Source: Membranipora membranacea
Lineage: Eukaryota; Bryozoa; Gymnolaemata; Cheilostomatida; Membraniporidae
Direction: 5' to 3'
DNA: 64,000 nucleotides
Assembly (NCBI GenBank): GCA_914767715.1
Contig: OU612066.1
Coordinates: 1,183,001-1,247,000, forward strand
Part shown: piece after piece, positions 24,984-38,800 of the stretch
How positions within the stretch are numbered: position 1 is the first letter of the stretch
Layout of the letters: the number at the start of each line of letters is the position of its first letter
Position numbers and translations under genes: made by a program
Notes under the pieces: model-generated
Seen by the model: the letters and a program-made list of their open reading frames with translations, nothing else
Told to the model about the DNA's origin: nothing
Databases searched by the model: none

Positions 24984-27929
24984 GTAAGTAAAGATGGGTA
25001 CTTATTGACTGGGTGTCATCAATTCTTTATACGCTGCATTCCTAATAGAAATTGTTGATCATTTCCTTGCAGTGTTTTGTTGGCGGTATTTCAGGTCTGC
25101 ATTATCCAAATTCTATTTTTACTCTGCGTGAACTTCCTAACATGATTCACGTTGTGTTTGACATCATACCTATTAGGCCCAGGCTGTTGACCTGCGTGAC
25201 AGTGCACAGCATACACACCGGAGGTCGCACATGATTCTATGTGCGCTGCCTTCAGTCTCAACCTTCAATCATATTAAATTACAAGACCTCAATTTTGTTT
25301 ACCCAACTATCTCATAAATATTCTCATGAGAAACGCTGCCACAGACAGGAATTATCAAGCAAATTTTATTTTGCTTTGTAATTAAATTAGAATGACTGGC
25401 AGCTATGTTCTGTAATTGACAATGTCTCAAACAATCAACTGGAAAACAGCAGCAGCAACAATTCTTAAATTCTCTTACGGCCAGTAGGGCTATCATTTTT
25501 GCACTTTAACATTGGAATTTTGGATGCTAGAGTGAAGGGAATTAAAATATGTTGCCACCTATTCCGGAAATGACATATATGCTTATAAAGATAAACTCTT
25601 GGCTTGTTTGGAGCAGATCTGCTCTATGCTCTAAGTGACAAGTTTCTGTTTGGCTGATGGATTTGGTTGCAAAATAAATAAAGTAGTTATGACTTTGTAT
25701 CCTACTCCCAATCTAAAGTCAGAGTCCGGCACGGACCCAAACCCATCCTCAGTTGAGTCCAGCTTGGACCACCAGTCCATCATCACTACCCCAGGGAGTC
25801 TAGTTTGCTCCACGACTTCCATGTGAATCTCGCTCGTATCCCTCGACCCATGCTCTGGCGACCCGAGGTTACGACTGTGTCAGGTGGATAAGATTGCGGT
25901 GTGTGAGAGAGAAGGGAAGAGAGAGTAATTACTGAATCTGTAATGATTATTATCACATGATAAGATGATACCCACTGAGGTGTTTATTTTGGCTTGAGTA
26001 GACCTCTATGTTTATGAGTCACTGATGTTGGAGATAATATTTATTATCACAGAGTCTGTGTTATTATCATATTGAGGTAGATCGGGATGTAAAAACCAGC
26101 GTTCAGATCCATAAATGTATGAGCAGCAAATATATATATCTGCTAAAAAAACAATCACTTGTCTGTCTAGGTATAATCACACAGTGTCTAAATATCTGTA
26201 CTGAATGATAGGAATATCGTTGTTTGAGCTGCTCATAATTTACCAGTTATCAAAATAATGGGGCCACAAGCCCTTTTTATAAAGGTGTATCATAATCTAA
26301 TGAAAAACGCCTATAACAGAGCAAGCCAACATGAAGACCTGTCAGTCATGGGGCACATTCAACTACAGTAATGATTATTTACAAGGCAGCATTAAAATGT
26401 TTGACAATATGCTGAATTGTTTGACAATTCACACCTTTGGTTTCTGTATCTAGTAATATTCATTTAGCAGCACAGAGTTTCATCACTGTCCTCGATTTAA
26501 TTCTTAAACTCAGTCAGCTTATAGCAGGTCTCCCGTGAATTTTGTGTGTGACTTGTGGCTAAGTTAGCTTCAGTCGCTGCAGTAGTGTGGGAGTTCTCTG
26601 TTTTAGTGTTACTGTTTAATATCGAATTTGACAGAAATGCCGGTATCCCAGACCACTTTGATGATTTAATTACGCTGCCATGTAATATGTATTAAATATT
26701 GTGATAATATTAGATAAAATGAACTGTAATAATAAGCTTTGTTAGCTGCAGGCTGAGTTATACAATAACTGCTCATCTAAAATAGATTATAGAAGTGTTA
26801 TATTTTATTGTTGGGAGGTTTGTCCTTGTACTCAGAGCTAGTGACTTGTTTTATTGTTAGAGCGGAGAGGATTATTGAGTAATAGGAGGGATATGATCTG
26901 ATTAAATATCCTGAGATCATCCAATCTGCTGGTATCATCTCTAGTGAGAGTGGACCGGACAAAGGGGATAACATCGGTAGTACAAACTATACTATCATAA
27001 TAAGGGAAAGTCTAACAACTTCATCTCACGGCTCTCCAAAACATTCTCAAGACTAATATTCATAGGATTTCTGAATTTCAACTTGTTTGTTATGAAGATA
27101 TTTCCGAAATTCTCGGATAACAATAACTGAATCATCTGTAGCGTCATCCTTCAGCTGTTTGTGACTGTGCTGACTGTCGAATTCCTCGGATATATCAGTG
27201 GGTACTTAGACAGGCAATGTCCTGCTTGCACAACCCTCAAATGTAAACCAGCACAGTATCCCAGACCAGAGCAGTGTTATTACAGCCGTGATGTTATCAC
27301 AGTGACTGTTATTACCACATCTGCGATTCATTCTTTTCTAGCTGTAAAGTTGTCAACTCATCAAATTAAAATTCACACAGTCAGCTGCTAAACAAGTTGA
27401 TGATTAAGAAAAGGGCGTCAGGCTAGCACCCGCAGCATACAGTAAGATCTCATTTGAGTATACCAGGCTAACCTCAATATTTGTGGTGATTTTTGGCAGA
27501 GTTACATAATCTGAACTGTATGACTGCTCTCCCTCTGAAGCACTATACTAAGACACTAAGACATTATTATCAGTTACACGGCAGCAGGCAGCAGGCAGCC
27601 AGCAGCTAGCTTCACTTGGCACTAGATTCCCTTCTGACACCTATACAGGTCAGATTGTATCAAGGCGGACACGGCTAATGTTATGCTGGCGGATACAATA
27701 TTCTCCATCTTATCAATAAAACATCTTGATATTTGGTGCACTAATTACGATTAATTTCTCAAAATTTATGCTGACCTGGACTTCAAACGGGAGAACTTTT
27801 AACAGTACAGAACTGATCGTCTCTCAGTATTTCTATAGTTCTGGATAAATTCAAGCATCCATCTCACACATTATATCAGATCGATATCAGTACAGTACTA
27901 GCCCGGATATACATCGTGACCCTGTAGGG
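24984..27929. other. About 2.9 kb between the two candidate first exons: no supported gene
   Basis: Scanned for exons in both directions. Open stretches such as 25052-25234 and 25631-25826 (open on both strands) lack convincing splice sites or recognisable domains. If the exon at 24830 is a real first exon, this is intron. The part just before 27930 may hold a second promoter. Confidence 0.4.
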
Positions 27930-30900
27930 ATGTCTATGGGCTTACTCGCTGTTACTCGAGTGTCTGTGTTTATTTTCTTACTCGGAGGATGTGGAGCTGT
28001 AACATCAGGTAATGGTCAGGTGTGATGAGGTTTTAGTTTGTTGTTTGAGGTGGATCTGTACTCATAACTATACCTATAACTGCTGCCTCTAAGTGTAAGA
28101 TTGAGCTGACTAGTTTATTTGATGACGTGTGAATTGTTCAGTAGAGGTCAATAGTTAATAATTCATACAGCAACTTCGATCCTCACCACAGCACTGTCAA
28201 AATCAGAGATTTACAGTTATTATAACCAGAGACTATAGATATTATCTACAGTCTCTGTTATAACTATATCATTATTATAACTATAACCATGTTCTGTTGT
28301 TGTAGTGGGAGGAGCATAAAGTCGTACAGCAAGATATTTTATAGTTCAGCCACTGTACCAATGGGGCCACTTCACAAACCACCAGGTTCCATACTTTATT
28401 TACTTTTCCGTAGCACATACTGTCACCGATTTTGTTTGTGTTTTTACTACAGTTTGCTACTCGAATGGTAACTGCTACAAGATATGGAAGTTCTCTCCTC
28501 CTAAGACAAAATATGAGGCTGAACAGCATTGTAGAAGTCAGGGAAACTATACATTAGCAACGATCACAAAGAGGGCTGACGAAATACAGCTAAATAAGCA
28601 GATCGACCCGACAGAGGCAGCATGGACAGGACTCAGCTTATCCCCCTCACCCACCTGGAAGTGGTTACATAGTAAGTCATTAATCTGCTGTTAATGTAGT
28701 TAGTGACTATTGTAAATCAGAGGTGGCTAAAGAGGTAGATTACCGTACAAAAAACCACAGACAGGAAAGTGGCACCAACCCTTGTAAGACAAACAATCAG
28801 AACTCTGGTAGTAGTTAGCCTGGGCTCCCGTCCCCGACGACCTGCCCAGGCTAGGTAGTAGTACTGTACTCAAAATAGACGTATTTTACCAAAATGACTT
28901 CAGAGAATCGTAATGAGAATGATGGCTGAAATTTATATTTATTTGAAGATTTCAAGACACACATTTTGTTTACTTTCGCAGAAATATTTGCCCTGCTTAA
29001 GATTGATTTGATTTAGATTTGAGGACTTAGAAAATAAAAAATAGTGTTAAGGATGATATAAGCTTCGTAATTACACATTCTAGACCGCAAAGTACAAACA
29101 TGCATTTTTTCCGGATCAATGTGATAATCTAGATGCTCTCATTGTACTGTTATAGAGACAGGCTGGTATGAGAACATCTTGCCTGACTCGATGATCGACT
29201 CGACGAGAGGAAGCTGTTTGATAGCCACACGATCCAGCATCTTCAGCAACTCATGCAATAGAGCCCTGTCTTATATCTGTGAATTTGACCAAGAACCCCT
29301 TATCGGTGAGTAGGTTTCTCACTATGCTTTCCTGCCAGCAACAAGTCCCTCCGGTGTTTTTTTTTCGGATCAGTGATTCGGCCCGTGAGATAATTTACCA
29401 TAAGTCCAACCATTCTACTAACTAACACAGAGAATATATTACCTTCAATGGAGAGTTGTACATCATATCATAATACACCTACGACAGAGAGAGACCAAGC
29501 CTGCATTTCAAGGCACTGGGTGTAGGCAATAAAGTGGATTTATTTTCCAGACTGTCTGCTCATCCTAGCTCACAAACTTGTCCAAGCTATATCCTTATTC
29601 CTTAAACCATGTGTGGTTCCCGGCTACAACATTCTCACCATAAAATAATTATGAGTTCCTATTATTTTGCTAATTTACAGGCTGTGATCTGGGTACAAAT
29701 CAGCTAAACTTGACCACAGGAGCCACATGGCTATGTGTTAACTCAGAGAAGACCGAGTGGGTGGAGGCTGCCAGAAGGTGTACTCAAGATGATGGGAGCC
29801 TCGTTATCATAAATAATCAGGAAAAACTAACAGAGGTATGAGATGTGAGCGATACTGTCTACGTGTGATTTTTCTTGTAGAACTCTGACTAAATAAATAT
29901 AATAAAATCCATTGATTAATAGCACTGTACGCTTACAGATTATTTGCAAAAAAACTTTCTTCTAAACCCATTAAATGTTTTCAGGTAAAACGAGTTCTTA
30001 GCGATGTAGCTGGAGCGAACTACTTCTGGACAGCTGGAACTAAAGTACCCTTAACCTGGGACCAAAGTAAGTATGGTGGATTACATAACCGTAATAAATG
30101 TGTCAGTGGAACACCGCAGCCACTTGATTTTGGGCTTAGGGTAAAGCTATATGATATGTTAGTCGATAGCATTATTAGCAGTATAATAGGAGCGTCAGGG
30201 AGCTGTCCCGATCTCAAAATCTGGTACTGAATACAAAATTGATAGTCGAGTTGTAATATATAGATGATATGTCCCGTATAACGGCTCCCACCCCTAATCA
30301 CTGCAGCTGTGTATCGTATATCTGACATGTTACGAGAACTCGCACAACTTCAATAAACTGAATGTCAATGTTGATGTGACCAAATAAACTAACTCTCAAT
30401 TGAAGTCATATAATTGAACAGAAATCTAATCCGCCGATACTCAAAATGCACTGGAAATATGCCATCATATTCTAGATCATGTGTTGTCTCATTGGTTTGA
30501 GCAATAATTTTAGAGTTGCCTCTTTTTGAGAAGCTAGCTGATGACAGACTTATATGACAGTTAGCACACACCGATGAAAGCATCATTCTGTTCTGCTGCA
30601 GAACCTCAATATCTATAAAAGCTAGTGTGTCAGTGCATTAATTGACTTTCAGTGATCGGTGCTGCCAGCTGCAACTAATCCAGCTCATGTCTTTCCCATG
30701 TGGGCTATATTATGTCTTGTCCAACAATCTTATGTTCAATGATACTCAATTACAGGGGGTGTGGACAGTAACCCTTATTCTCTAATCTGGTCTGAGCGAA
30801 TCACAGACAACCCAAACCTGGATGAAGCCGATAGAGTGGGAGCTGCCCCTTACTGTGTGGTTCTCTCCCATAAGCAGGGCTTATACCATAAGAAATGTCA

Positions 30901-33900
30901 GGATAGGCTCTCACAGGCTATCTGTTCCAAAAGTAAGTCACTTCTCACACTTGAGTTGGTTATTTTGCTTGTGTGGACCATCTTTGAATTACGCTCGCTC
31001 TCGTAAATATTTTTGTTTTTGTCACTTGTCAGTTGATTGAATGTTGTTAGGAAAAACAAATGTGGTGATGTTGAGATTGCACCAAGATATGTTATGTTTT
31101 AAAAAAATAGGGTATTAGTAGGAGCAATGGACTGGGATTCATTTGTAAGAGCACTTGGGTTATTTGTTGGCACAATATAGCATTTCTTCAAAACTATTCA
31201 ACGATTGCAATAAATATTTATTGTGGAAAATTTTAGAAAAGGTACAACAAGCATGCGTTGTTATCATCAAGCCAACCCATTACCGACGGACATTGTTTTT
31301 GGGAATAAAAATATCAGGTTCACACAATTCACAAAAGCAATCCCTATAATCTTTTATAGAAAACCCATCACCAGAGTTGGGAATTACATCATCTACTATA
31401 GCTGCACTAAACATGGGCAGTACTACTACAGGTGAGTTGTGCTCTGAATAATATATTCGGCTATTTGATGATATAAATGAGGGGCGGCCTGTCCTGTATG
31501 TATGATAGTGTTTATATAAAAGTGTCGTCAAAGTGTCACTGCATGGAGTATTTGTGTACTCTGGTTCAATGGATAGTCTAACTTCTAGGTCTTGACCTTT
31601 TACATGTTATCCTGATCTGTGTTTGTTAATTGGTTAGGGAACTTGGTTATGGCTTTAATCCATGATAAAATGCATTGTTTGGAAGTTTTATGAAGTATAT
31701 AGCACATACAAATAGAATAGACTGTGATTGATTTGATATCAACATTTTAGTTAACAACGTCACAACCCCGCTGACATCACTTTGTAAGCTCTTAGTCCTA
31801 ACCATATTTCCTTACCCTTTTCTAGCATGGTGTAGCACTTTTTCTCAACTCCATAGCATGAATAATGACCAAATGAGTAATAGAGTTTGACCACAAAATT
31901 AGCAGTTATCTTCTTTTATGTAAGGCGCACACAACTTCAAACTACCATCAACACATAATTTGCTGAATATATAATATTGTTATTGATTGTTAGTGATTGT
32001 CACCTAGCCATAGCCAGTGCATGTTTCACTGTTTTAGTTAGTAATACTATAACAAGCACACAAACAGTCACAGACACACCTATTGTTAGTCGTATAACCA
32101 ACACAACTGCTAGTACCACTTTACCAGGCAGGATTATTACTTATATCACTGACCAAATCTATAATACAGTGACACTACCTCAAACTACTCCTAACAATCA
32201 AAGCACGGAAGGAGACAATTCTAACCTCTGTAATAATGGATCCACCATAGCCGCAGCAGGTAGTGAGCCATACATGCATTCTGATATAGTTTCACCTACG
32301 CGTGTCAGCAGTAATAGGCCATCATTTGTAGCATAGAGCTAATGATTAGTAGTTGCTAGCATGGAGAATGAGAATTAATGTTGATCACAATATGTACTCA
32401 TATGCAAGAGCAATGTAGAATCTGCCTTACATTTGATAGATAAGCTCTTGATCTACGACAATGCATCATTTTTTCAGGTTTGCCAAAAGATGACAAAAGA
32501 AACTACAAGGCAGTGATTATCTGTGCCTACATATTAGCGATTCTGGTCATAATAGGATTGGTGGTTCTTCTCATAGTCTTTGTCATAAGGTGAGAACATA
32601 TTGCTTGAATATATCCCATATTATAGTGTCCTCTGAATATAACGCCAGAGCAATGCATTCTTTCTCCTAAGTTTGTGTAATAACGATGACCAATAGCATA
32701 AGCCTGAATTCATGTTATAAAAGGCACAAATTTTGATTTATTCAATCATTTTTTAAAAGTATTGGAGGATGTTATGGCGTGACCCACCGATTTAGGTAGA
32801 GTATTTATCCTGCTTCTCTTTAACCTGCTACCGCTCCGAGTTGAATAAAAAAGATCTTCAGTTGGTTGTAAATCCTTTCTTCATTTTGCTCGATCCTCAC
32901 TATCTTGCTAAAAACTTCGTTAAGGCCCTGAGTCTGTGTTGATGAATGCCGTGTGTGGATTTAGCCTGCCTTGACAAGCTTTGCTGGTGGGGCATGTCAA
33001 GATGGTCAAGACAGGCTACGGTGGATTATTCATTAAATGTGCAGGATTTACATGATTATTTGAACGCTTAGGTGCTCATAACATGTGCTCATTCCACTAC
33101 ACAGTAGTGTGTAGCCAAGGCTTTACCCTGAGAGATCATGATTGCAGTGATGAGCTGAGTTTGAGTGAATTTAACATGCTGACTGACAGCCATGCTTTGC
33201 TTTTAATTGTCAAAACAAAGAAGATTCAGTATGATGTTGTGTGATACATATGTAGTGTGCCACGCCCGAGTGTGTGTATACATGCACAGTTTTACTTTCG
33301 TCTTCCTTAGGAGAAAGAAGAAGCGAGTGAAGGGTAAGGACCAGTTATTTGACTCGTCTACAAAGCGTAATGGTACACTGGGGAGGAAGAACACAGACCC
33401 GGAGTCAGAGTGGGATAAAGTCATCGCAGAGAACGGAGTGGAGGCTGTACAGATGAGACATAAAGGTTCCTATAAGGACATAGATATAATACATAATGTA
33501 CCGCTGGATCCCAGAGCCTCTGTAGAGCAGCCTTTATATGTACCTAAAGAGTCAGAGGTAGTGCCTGTTACTCTCCAGAGAGCAAAGGTGGGTATGAGAA
33601 ACGATTACATATCTGCTCTGGCTCTTAGGATAAATTCTCTGCCTTTAAATGTTTAGCCTGTGTGAACTATGTCAGTCTTTCAAAACTGAGACAGACCCCA
33701 TCTATATTTAAAAAAATAAACACAATTTTATTTTTTTCAGTCCAAGGCCTCATCCGCCAGCCTAGTGAGCAGTGAAGTTGCCACTTTCAATGGTAATGCT
33801 GCCGACAGAAGATCAGGCAGCACCAACTCCTCAGTTTTAATCAAAGTGGCACCTCCAGTTCCTCCAAAGCTAAAATATGCCCGCTCTCAATCAGGTTTGT

Positions 33901-34897
33901 CTCCTTGTTTTCCCTTTATCAGATATGAGAAGGAATTCGTGAGGTATGGAAATATATTTCAGGGTTTCCCAGATATTCAATAATAAAACTAAATGAGAAA
34001 TGTACAATAACAGTTACCAATCAAAAACCTCATGCATATTTCCTGTTCAAGGATCTTGATCAAGGAGTTAAAGACTCCTTGCCTTGATAAACAGTTTTTC
34101 TGATCAGAGCGCATGTTGATATAAAACATGAGTCATTCACATTTCGGTGACATCTTTTTCTCACAGCGCCGGCTTCAGAACTAGAACCCCTGACCTCGCG
34201 ATCAAGTTACAGCCCTGATACAGAAGAGGCAACCTGGGAGTTCCCTCCGCCACCAGCGGAACTACTCACAGAGGACGAGACGCCTACATCTCCACCCCTG
34301 CCACCAAAACCAGTCAAGAAACCTCCAGCTAGACGGCACCGCAAGAAACACATTGTGCCAGATCCTATTTACGCGAAGGTGAGTGCAACGTTAGGATTGT
34401 GCAGTGATCGCTAGATAATTGGATCAAAACATGTTCTCAACTGCAGGGAAGTTTCAAGTAATGTATGTAAGTAATGTGAGTAATGTAAGTATGTAATGTA
34501 TGTAATGTAAGTAATGTTCTCATTCATTCATATCTACACACTGGTCAGATCATAATAATAGATTGTTGTTCCTCAATTGTAGATTGATAAAAGTCGGACA
34601 GCACCAAAGGGAGCCGCTCCACCTCCTCCTCCACAGAGTGCCAAACCAGGAGGCAGATTCACCACCCTGCCCACCCGCCTACAAAGACAAGCTCAAGTCC
34701 CTCCTGATACCTCCGATAGTGGTATAGATATGGGTCTACACAGCCCGCCTCAAAATCACAACAACAACATGAGGTTAGCTGCATCCTCTGATAACATAGC
34801 CTCCCTCAAAGAGGGGCCTCCTATACCCCCTGCCTTGAAACAATCTGCTGAACTGCAATTACTGGACGATATTTTAGCCCACCTTGAATCAAGCTGA
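27930..34897 (+). CDS. Type I membrane receptor: two C-type lectin domains, Thr-rich stalk, Pro-rich actin-type tail
   Basis: Thirteen exons: 27930-28008, 28453-28671, 29156-29305, 29681-29835, 29985-30066, 30756-30932, 31360-31431, 32038-32259, 32478-32589, 33311-33587, 33741-33894, 34167-34378, 34583-34897; 741 residues, all junctions in phase. Leader MSMGLLAVTRVSVFIFLLGG; CTLD 1 (~27-149: CYKIW, WTGL, WKW, YICEF); CTLD 2 (~150-287: CDLG, WVEAARRC, YFWTAG, AICSK); Thr/Ser stalk (~288-385); membrane span (~397-420) followed by RRKKKR; 320-residue tail. The first CTLD exon (219 nt) and membrane exon (112 nt) have the same length and phase as in the upstream receptor, showing common origin. 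The tail carries YKDI and YAKI (YxxPhi), PxxP stretches (PPLPPKPVKK), FPPPPAE and a PPPPP run. Calcium-sugar motifs EPN and WND are not visible. The ligand is unknown. Confidence 0.88.
28807..28862. mobile_element. 38-bp palindromic mini-element with exact 9-bp flanking duplication
   Basis: A palindrome starts TAGCCTGGGC at 28816 and ends GCCCAGGCTA at 28853, with a GC-rich centre. It is flanked by GGTAGTAGT on both sides (28807-28815 and 28854-28862). It lies in the intron between the two halves of CTLD 1. Its ends match the mini-palindromes at 32962, 44407 and 44628. Confidence 0.8.
32953..33027. mobile_element. 57-bp TAGCCTG/CAGGCTA mini-palindrome
   Basis: It starts TAGCCTGCCTTGACAAGC (32962) and ends TCAAGACAGGCTA (33018). 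The outer arms pair, and the interior has a further CATGTCAAG repeat. Flanks are GTGTGGATT and CGGTGGATT, a 9-bp duplication with two differences. It lies in the intron after the membrane-span exon. Confidence 0.7.
34241..34255 (+). other. FPPPP (Ena/VASP EVH1-binding) motif in receptor tail
   Basis: The codons encode FPPPP within WEFPPPPAELLTEDE, an acidic-flanked motif of the kind bound by EVH1 domains of Ena/VASP proteins in zyxin-type ligands. Known for the motif; the function in this receptor is inferred. Confidence 0.7.
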
Positions 34898-34938
34898 GCT
34901 ACATTGCATTCATACCCATTCATATAAACACAGAATTA

Positions 34939-34944
34939 AATAAA
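34939..34944 (+). terminator. Poly(A) signal of the second lectin receptor gene
   Basis: AATAAA about 40 bases after the stop codon at 34897. Confidence 0.6.
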
Positions 34945-35566
34945 CCATTGTAAATCTGTGGATGCAACTCTGATGCAATTCGCCCAACTCCTCAGCTCTT
35001 CCATACAGTAGACAATCATAAAGCTTATTTTTATTATCTCTCATATTTTGCTTCTCGTTAGGAAACTCTCCATTATCTTTCGGGGTTTCAAGAATAGTCG
35101 TTTTGTTTCAATGTTCATAGCCCTACATAGACGCAGTTATGTACATGTAAGTAGAAGGCGATGCATAACTGCTTTTAGTACCTTCACTATCATCTAGTCG
35201 CACATTCACAGCAGTTAGTTGCATGTTACCTGCCATTGGGAACATGTGACACCGATTTTGTTACAAGCTTTCCCATGGCAGTAACCTCATGCACCAAATA
35301 GGCTTTTGCAAAGAATTACAATAAGCTCCCTGCATTTACATGGACTTATGGCATTACATTTATTTGTTATTATATGGCATTTATTTGAAGAAGTAATTTC
35401 TAACAGCATTATCATGTTCTTTATAATATGTGCACACTAAGTATTTTTTACTATTTAGCTTTTGGAGTCCAAAGTTGTGGCCTTCTTTCAGATCTTCCTA
35501 CTGTTTTTATTCATGTACAGTCCATCTGACCAGAGAATTCGCTTAAAATCAAACATTTTATGTCGT
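34945..35566. other. Convergent intergenic region between the lectin receptor and FKBP genes
   Basis: No open frame with splice sites or recognisable product. It holds the 3' ends of two genes facing each other. Confidence 0.5.
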
Positions 35567-35572
35567 TTTATT
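35567..35572 (-). terminator. Candidate poly(A) signal of the FKBP gene
   Basis: AATAAA on the minus strand, about 310 bases beyond the stop codon at 35886. A nearer non-canonical signal is possible. Confidence 0.4.
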
Positions 35573-35885
35573 GACAAGATCAGTTCAATGTGCATACTTC
35601 ATATATATACATCACATGTGTAACTACTTTTTACAATAATATGGCTAACAAAAAATCACTAGACATTTATAGAAAATGATTGCATGTTGTATTCAGAAAG
35701 TTGAGAATAATTGCGAGTTAACAGAATGTTTGAGAAGTGGACCTGTTCTGTGTGATGATCTCATCAAGGTGGGAGAGTAACTGATACTTAGAGAGAGAGA
35801 GAGATAAGGAGAGATGGATGGCATGTTGGGGATTGCTGGATGTAGTTATCTGCTCGTGTTACGGATTTACTAGTGTAGGGTGTAC

Positions 35886-38800
35886 TTATACCTCAGTGTC
35901 ATCAGCCTTATCACCAGATTTACTCTACAAATATTAAATTGTATTTAAAGTCTGAACAGCAACCATCGGTGTTCGGTGATACACACTTTGTATTTGTAGG
36001 CAGAACTTTTCTTAGAAGTAGAACACATGTAAGCATTCATACATTAAAGTGACATTCCTACTTGGCCATGTTTGGTATGGTTTGGAAGATCTCAGGCTGA
36101 AAAGTCATTAGGGCATATGAAATAAAACAGCCTGTGAACTTCTGCAAAGTCTGAAAATTGGGATCATAGTAGATCATAGTAGATCATAGTGATTTATTGC
36201 CTCCCCCTAACCACTATGATCCACTATGATCCTTGTTAAAATAATTGAGAAAAAACTAATTGCTATTTTCCACAATTTTCATTGTTTTATTATTTATATT
36301 TGCCCTATGAACTCACAATATTTGATTTACTGGGGTAATATATCCACTTTTTTAATAAGACTGACCCTTTAATAAAGTGGTTAGGTTCAAATCAGTGAAT
36401 GACAGACTGGTGAAGGTTCCTTATTATTGAACCAGCTACGCCTCATGGCACTTACTACTCAGCCAAACCTGCTGAGAAGGGGAGAGCGAAGGGTTACAAA
36501 TAGGTAGATAAACACGTAACAAATTACTGATGAAGAATAGAGCCATATTATGACAACATAAAACTTTTCTTACCTGCTGCCTTCCCCTCCTGTTAACATT
36601 CATATTTACAAATCGCTAGAGATTAGCCTACATAGAGATTTGTCTACCTAGAGATTTACCTATCTGGAGATCAATCTACCTAGAGATAGGTAGTCTCACC
36701 GGAATCCATGAATGATTTAGATTGCTGGATGACCAAAGTAAAGGAGTGCTCGGTACAAGCAAATTATTGCCCGGTACATAATGAAATCAGTCGAGGTAAA
36801 CTATGACAATGGTGACACATGAGCTATGACTATCAGTTACCTGTTACTATACCTTGGGCTCATCAGTAGTCTTAGCTGAGAACATGCTGGCGTAGAGACG
36901 TTTTTCTCTATCTCTCTCCTGTTTGAGATGATGTTCAGCTATAGTCAGCTGATTCTTTGCTGTTTTATTAGCAGGATCTATTTCAAGCACAGTTTTAAAG
37001 TCTACTCTTGCTTCCTTCCAGTCTTTGGATCCGGCATAAGCCTAAAAATATTATATAACAATATTAAATAGTTATACAGATATCAGATAATAGATCAGCT
37101 TATGGGATGAGAGAGTAAAAAAGGTATTGGCGTATAAGGGTGTAAGGGTTCTTCACTCTGTGCTGTTGTCACATAGTAAGGGTTCTTCGCTCTGTGCTGT
37201 TGTCACATAGTAAGGGTTCTTCGCTCTGTGCTGTTGTCACATAGTAAGAGTTCTTCACTCTGTGCTGTTGTCACATAGTAAGGGTTCTTCACTCTGTGCT
37301 GTTGTCACATAGTAAGGGTTCTTCACTCTGTGCTGTTGTCACATAGTAAGGGTTCTTAACTCCCTCATATGTTGATAAACATTCACTTCTACTTGCTATA
37401 ACTGGGAAGGTGAAATTTTAATAAACCCTGGTCATTCTTGTCAATGGCAGACACTCACGGACCGAATCAAATGATTGCTGTACATAAATACAAGATGGAC
37501 TGATCCAAGGATTAATTAATTTAATTAATTAATAGCAAAATAGCATGGAGCAAAGCATACAAACCAACAAAGTACACCAGAGATGTCAAAATATGTTATG
37601 TTATATAACAAGTGGGCACAGCAGTAAGTATTACCTGACCCCTCCTGAATAGAGATTTGACATTTTGATCATCTAACTGCAGAGCTTCATTACACATCTC
37701 CTTGACCTTAATCCAGTTCTCCTCTTTAATATAACACATAGCACAGTTATTATATCCTGTTAGCCTGAGCGTCTGCCGGGTCTTCAGCTGCTCCTCGCTG
37801 AAATCCAGGTCGTCATCCAGCCATTTTGTGATAAGCTTGTACTTTCGCAAAGCTTTGGAATATTGGCCTTTCTGAAACATGCAAAATTGATAATAAATTC
37901 AATCCATATTTGACTTCCGCTGTTTCAATGCATTAAAACTCTGACCAGAGGAGTACAGAAGAGAAGTTATCATTGACAGTGAAGATTGATCTGATCTGGA
38001 ACTCCTACCTTGAAGAAGTTAGTGCCTTTAGTTTTAGCGAGTTCGGATTGAGATAATTTTTCTACTGGGTCCATTTCCCAGCTTTCATGGGCCTTCTCCA
38101 TATCAACCAGGCTGATCTGAAATTAAAGAAAAGAAGTAAATGACAAAAATGTAATGATTTACTTGATAAATATGGTTATCTACCCTCTTGTTCTCATATT
38201 ATTTTCCACCTTCAAAATTAAATATGATGTAAACCTTATTGTAAGCCTTATATGAAGTCTATAGAGATGAACATTACATACCATGTACTTGATTGTGGCG
38301 TTAGGAGGTAGCCCATACTCAGCGGGAGGCTGAGCCCCGAAGGCGTAATCACCAGAGAATGTCAGCTCTGACTCCTCACTCTTCTTGAACTTCATCAGAG
38401 CCATATCCAGACCATCCGGTAGATTATTCTCTACAGCGTCACCGATGAGATACTTTACTGTTCTCTCATCAAACACTCTACCCTCATGTGAGCCACGAAC
38501 CTCAACTATAACCATACATCACAGGGTTTACATAAACATATATGAGTAGTCAGATGATTGTGAGTGTTACACACATTATACAAACAACTATTATACACAA
38601 CAACACAATAGAGCGAGGACAATCATCTCAATTTAGATATCATCACACAGTAACTCAGCTGTAATTTAACACTATTTTGTCATCTAAAAGGTTTTAGATC
38701 ATGTCACAGTTTTATAAGATTTTATGATGCCGATAACTTTACTGGACATTGATAGAACTGTGAACAAGTTGAACTGGCTGCTGTCTGCATGCCAAGACAG

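Noticed and set aside
25631-25826. Overlapping open frames on both strands
   Set aside because: About 63 codons each, no domain and no splice context; treated as chance or repeat sequence.
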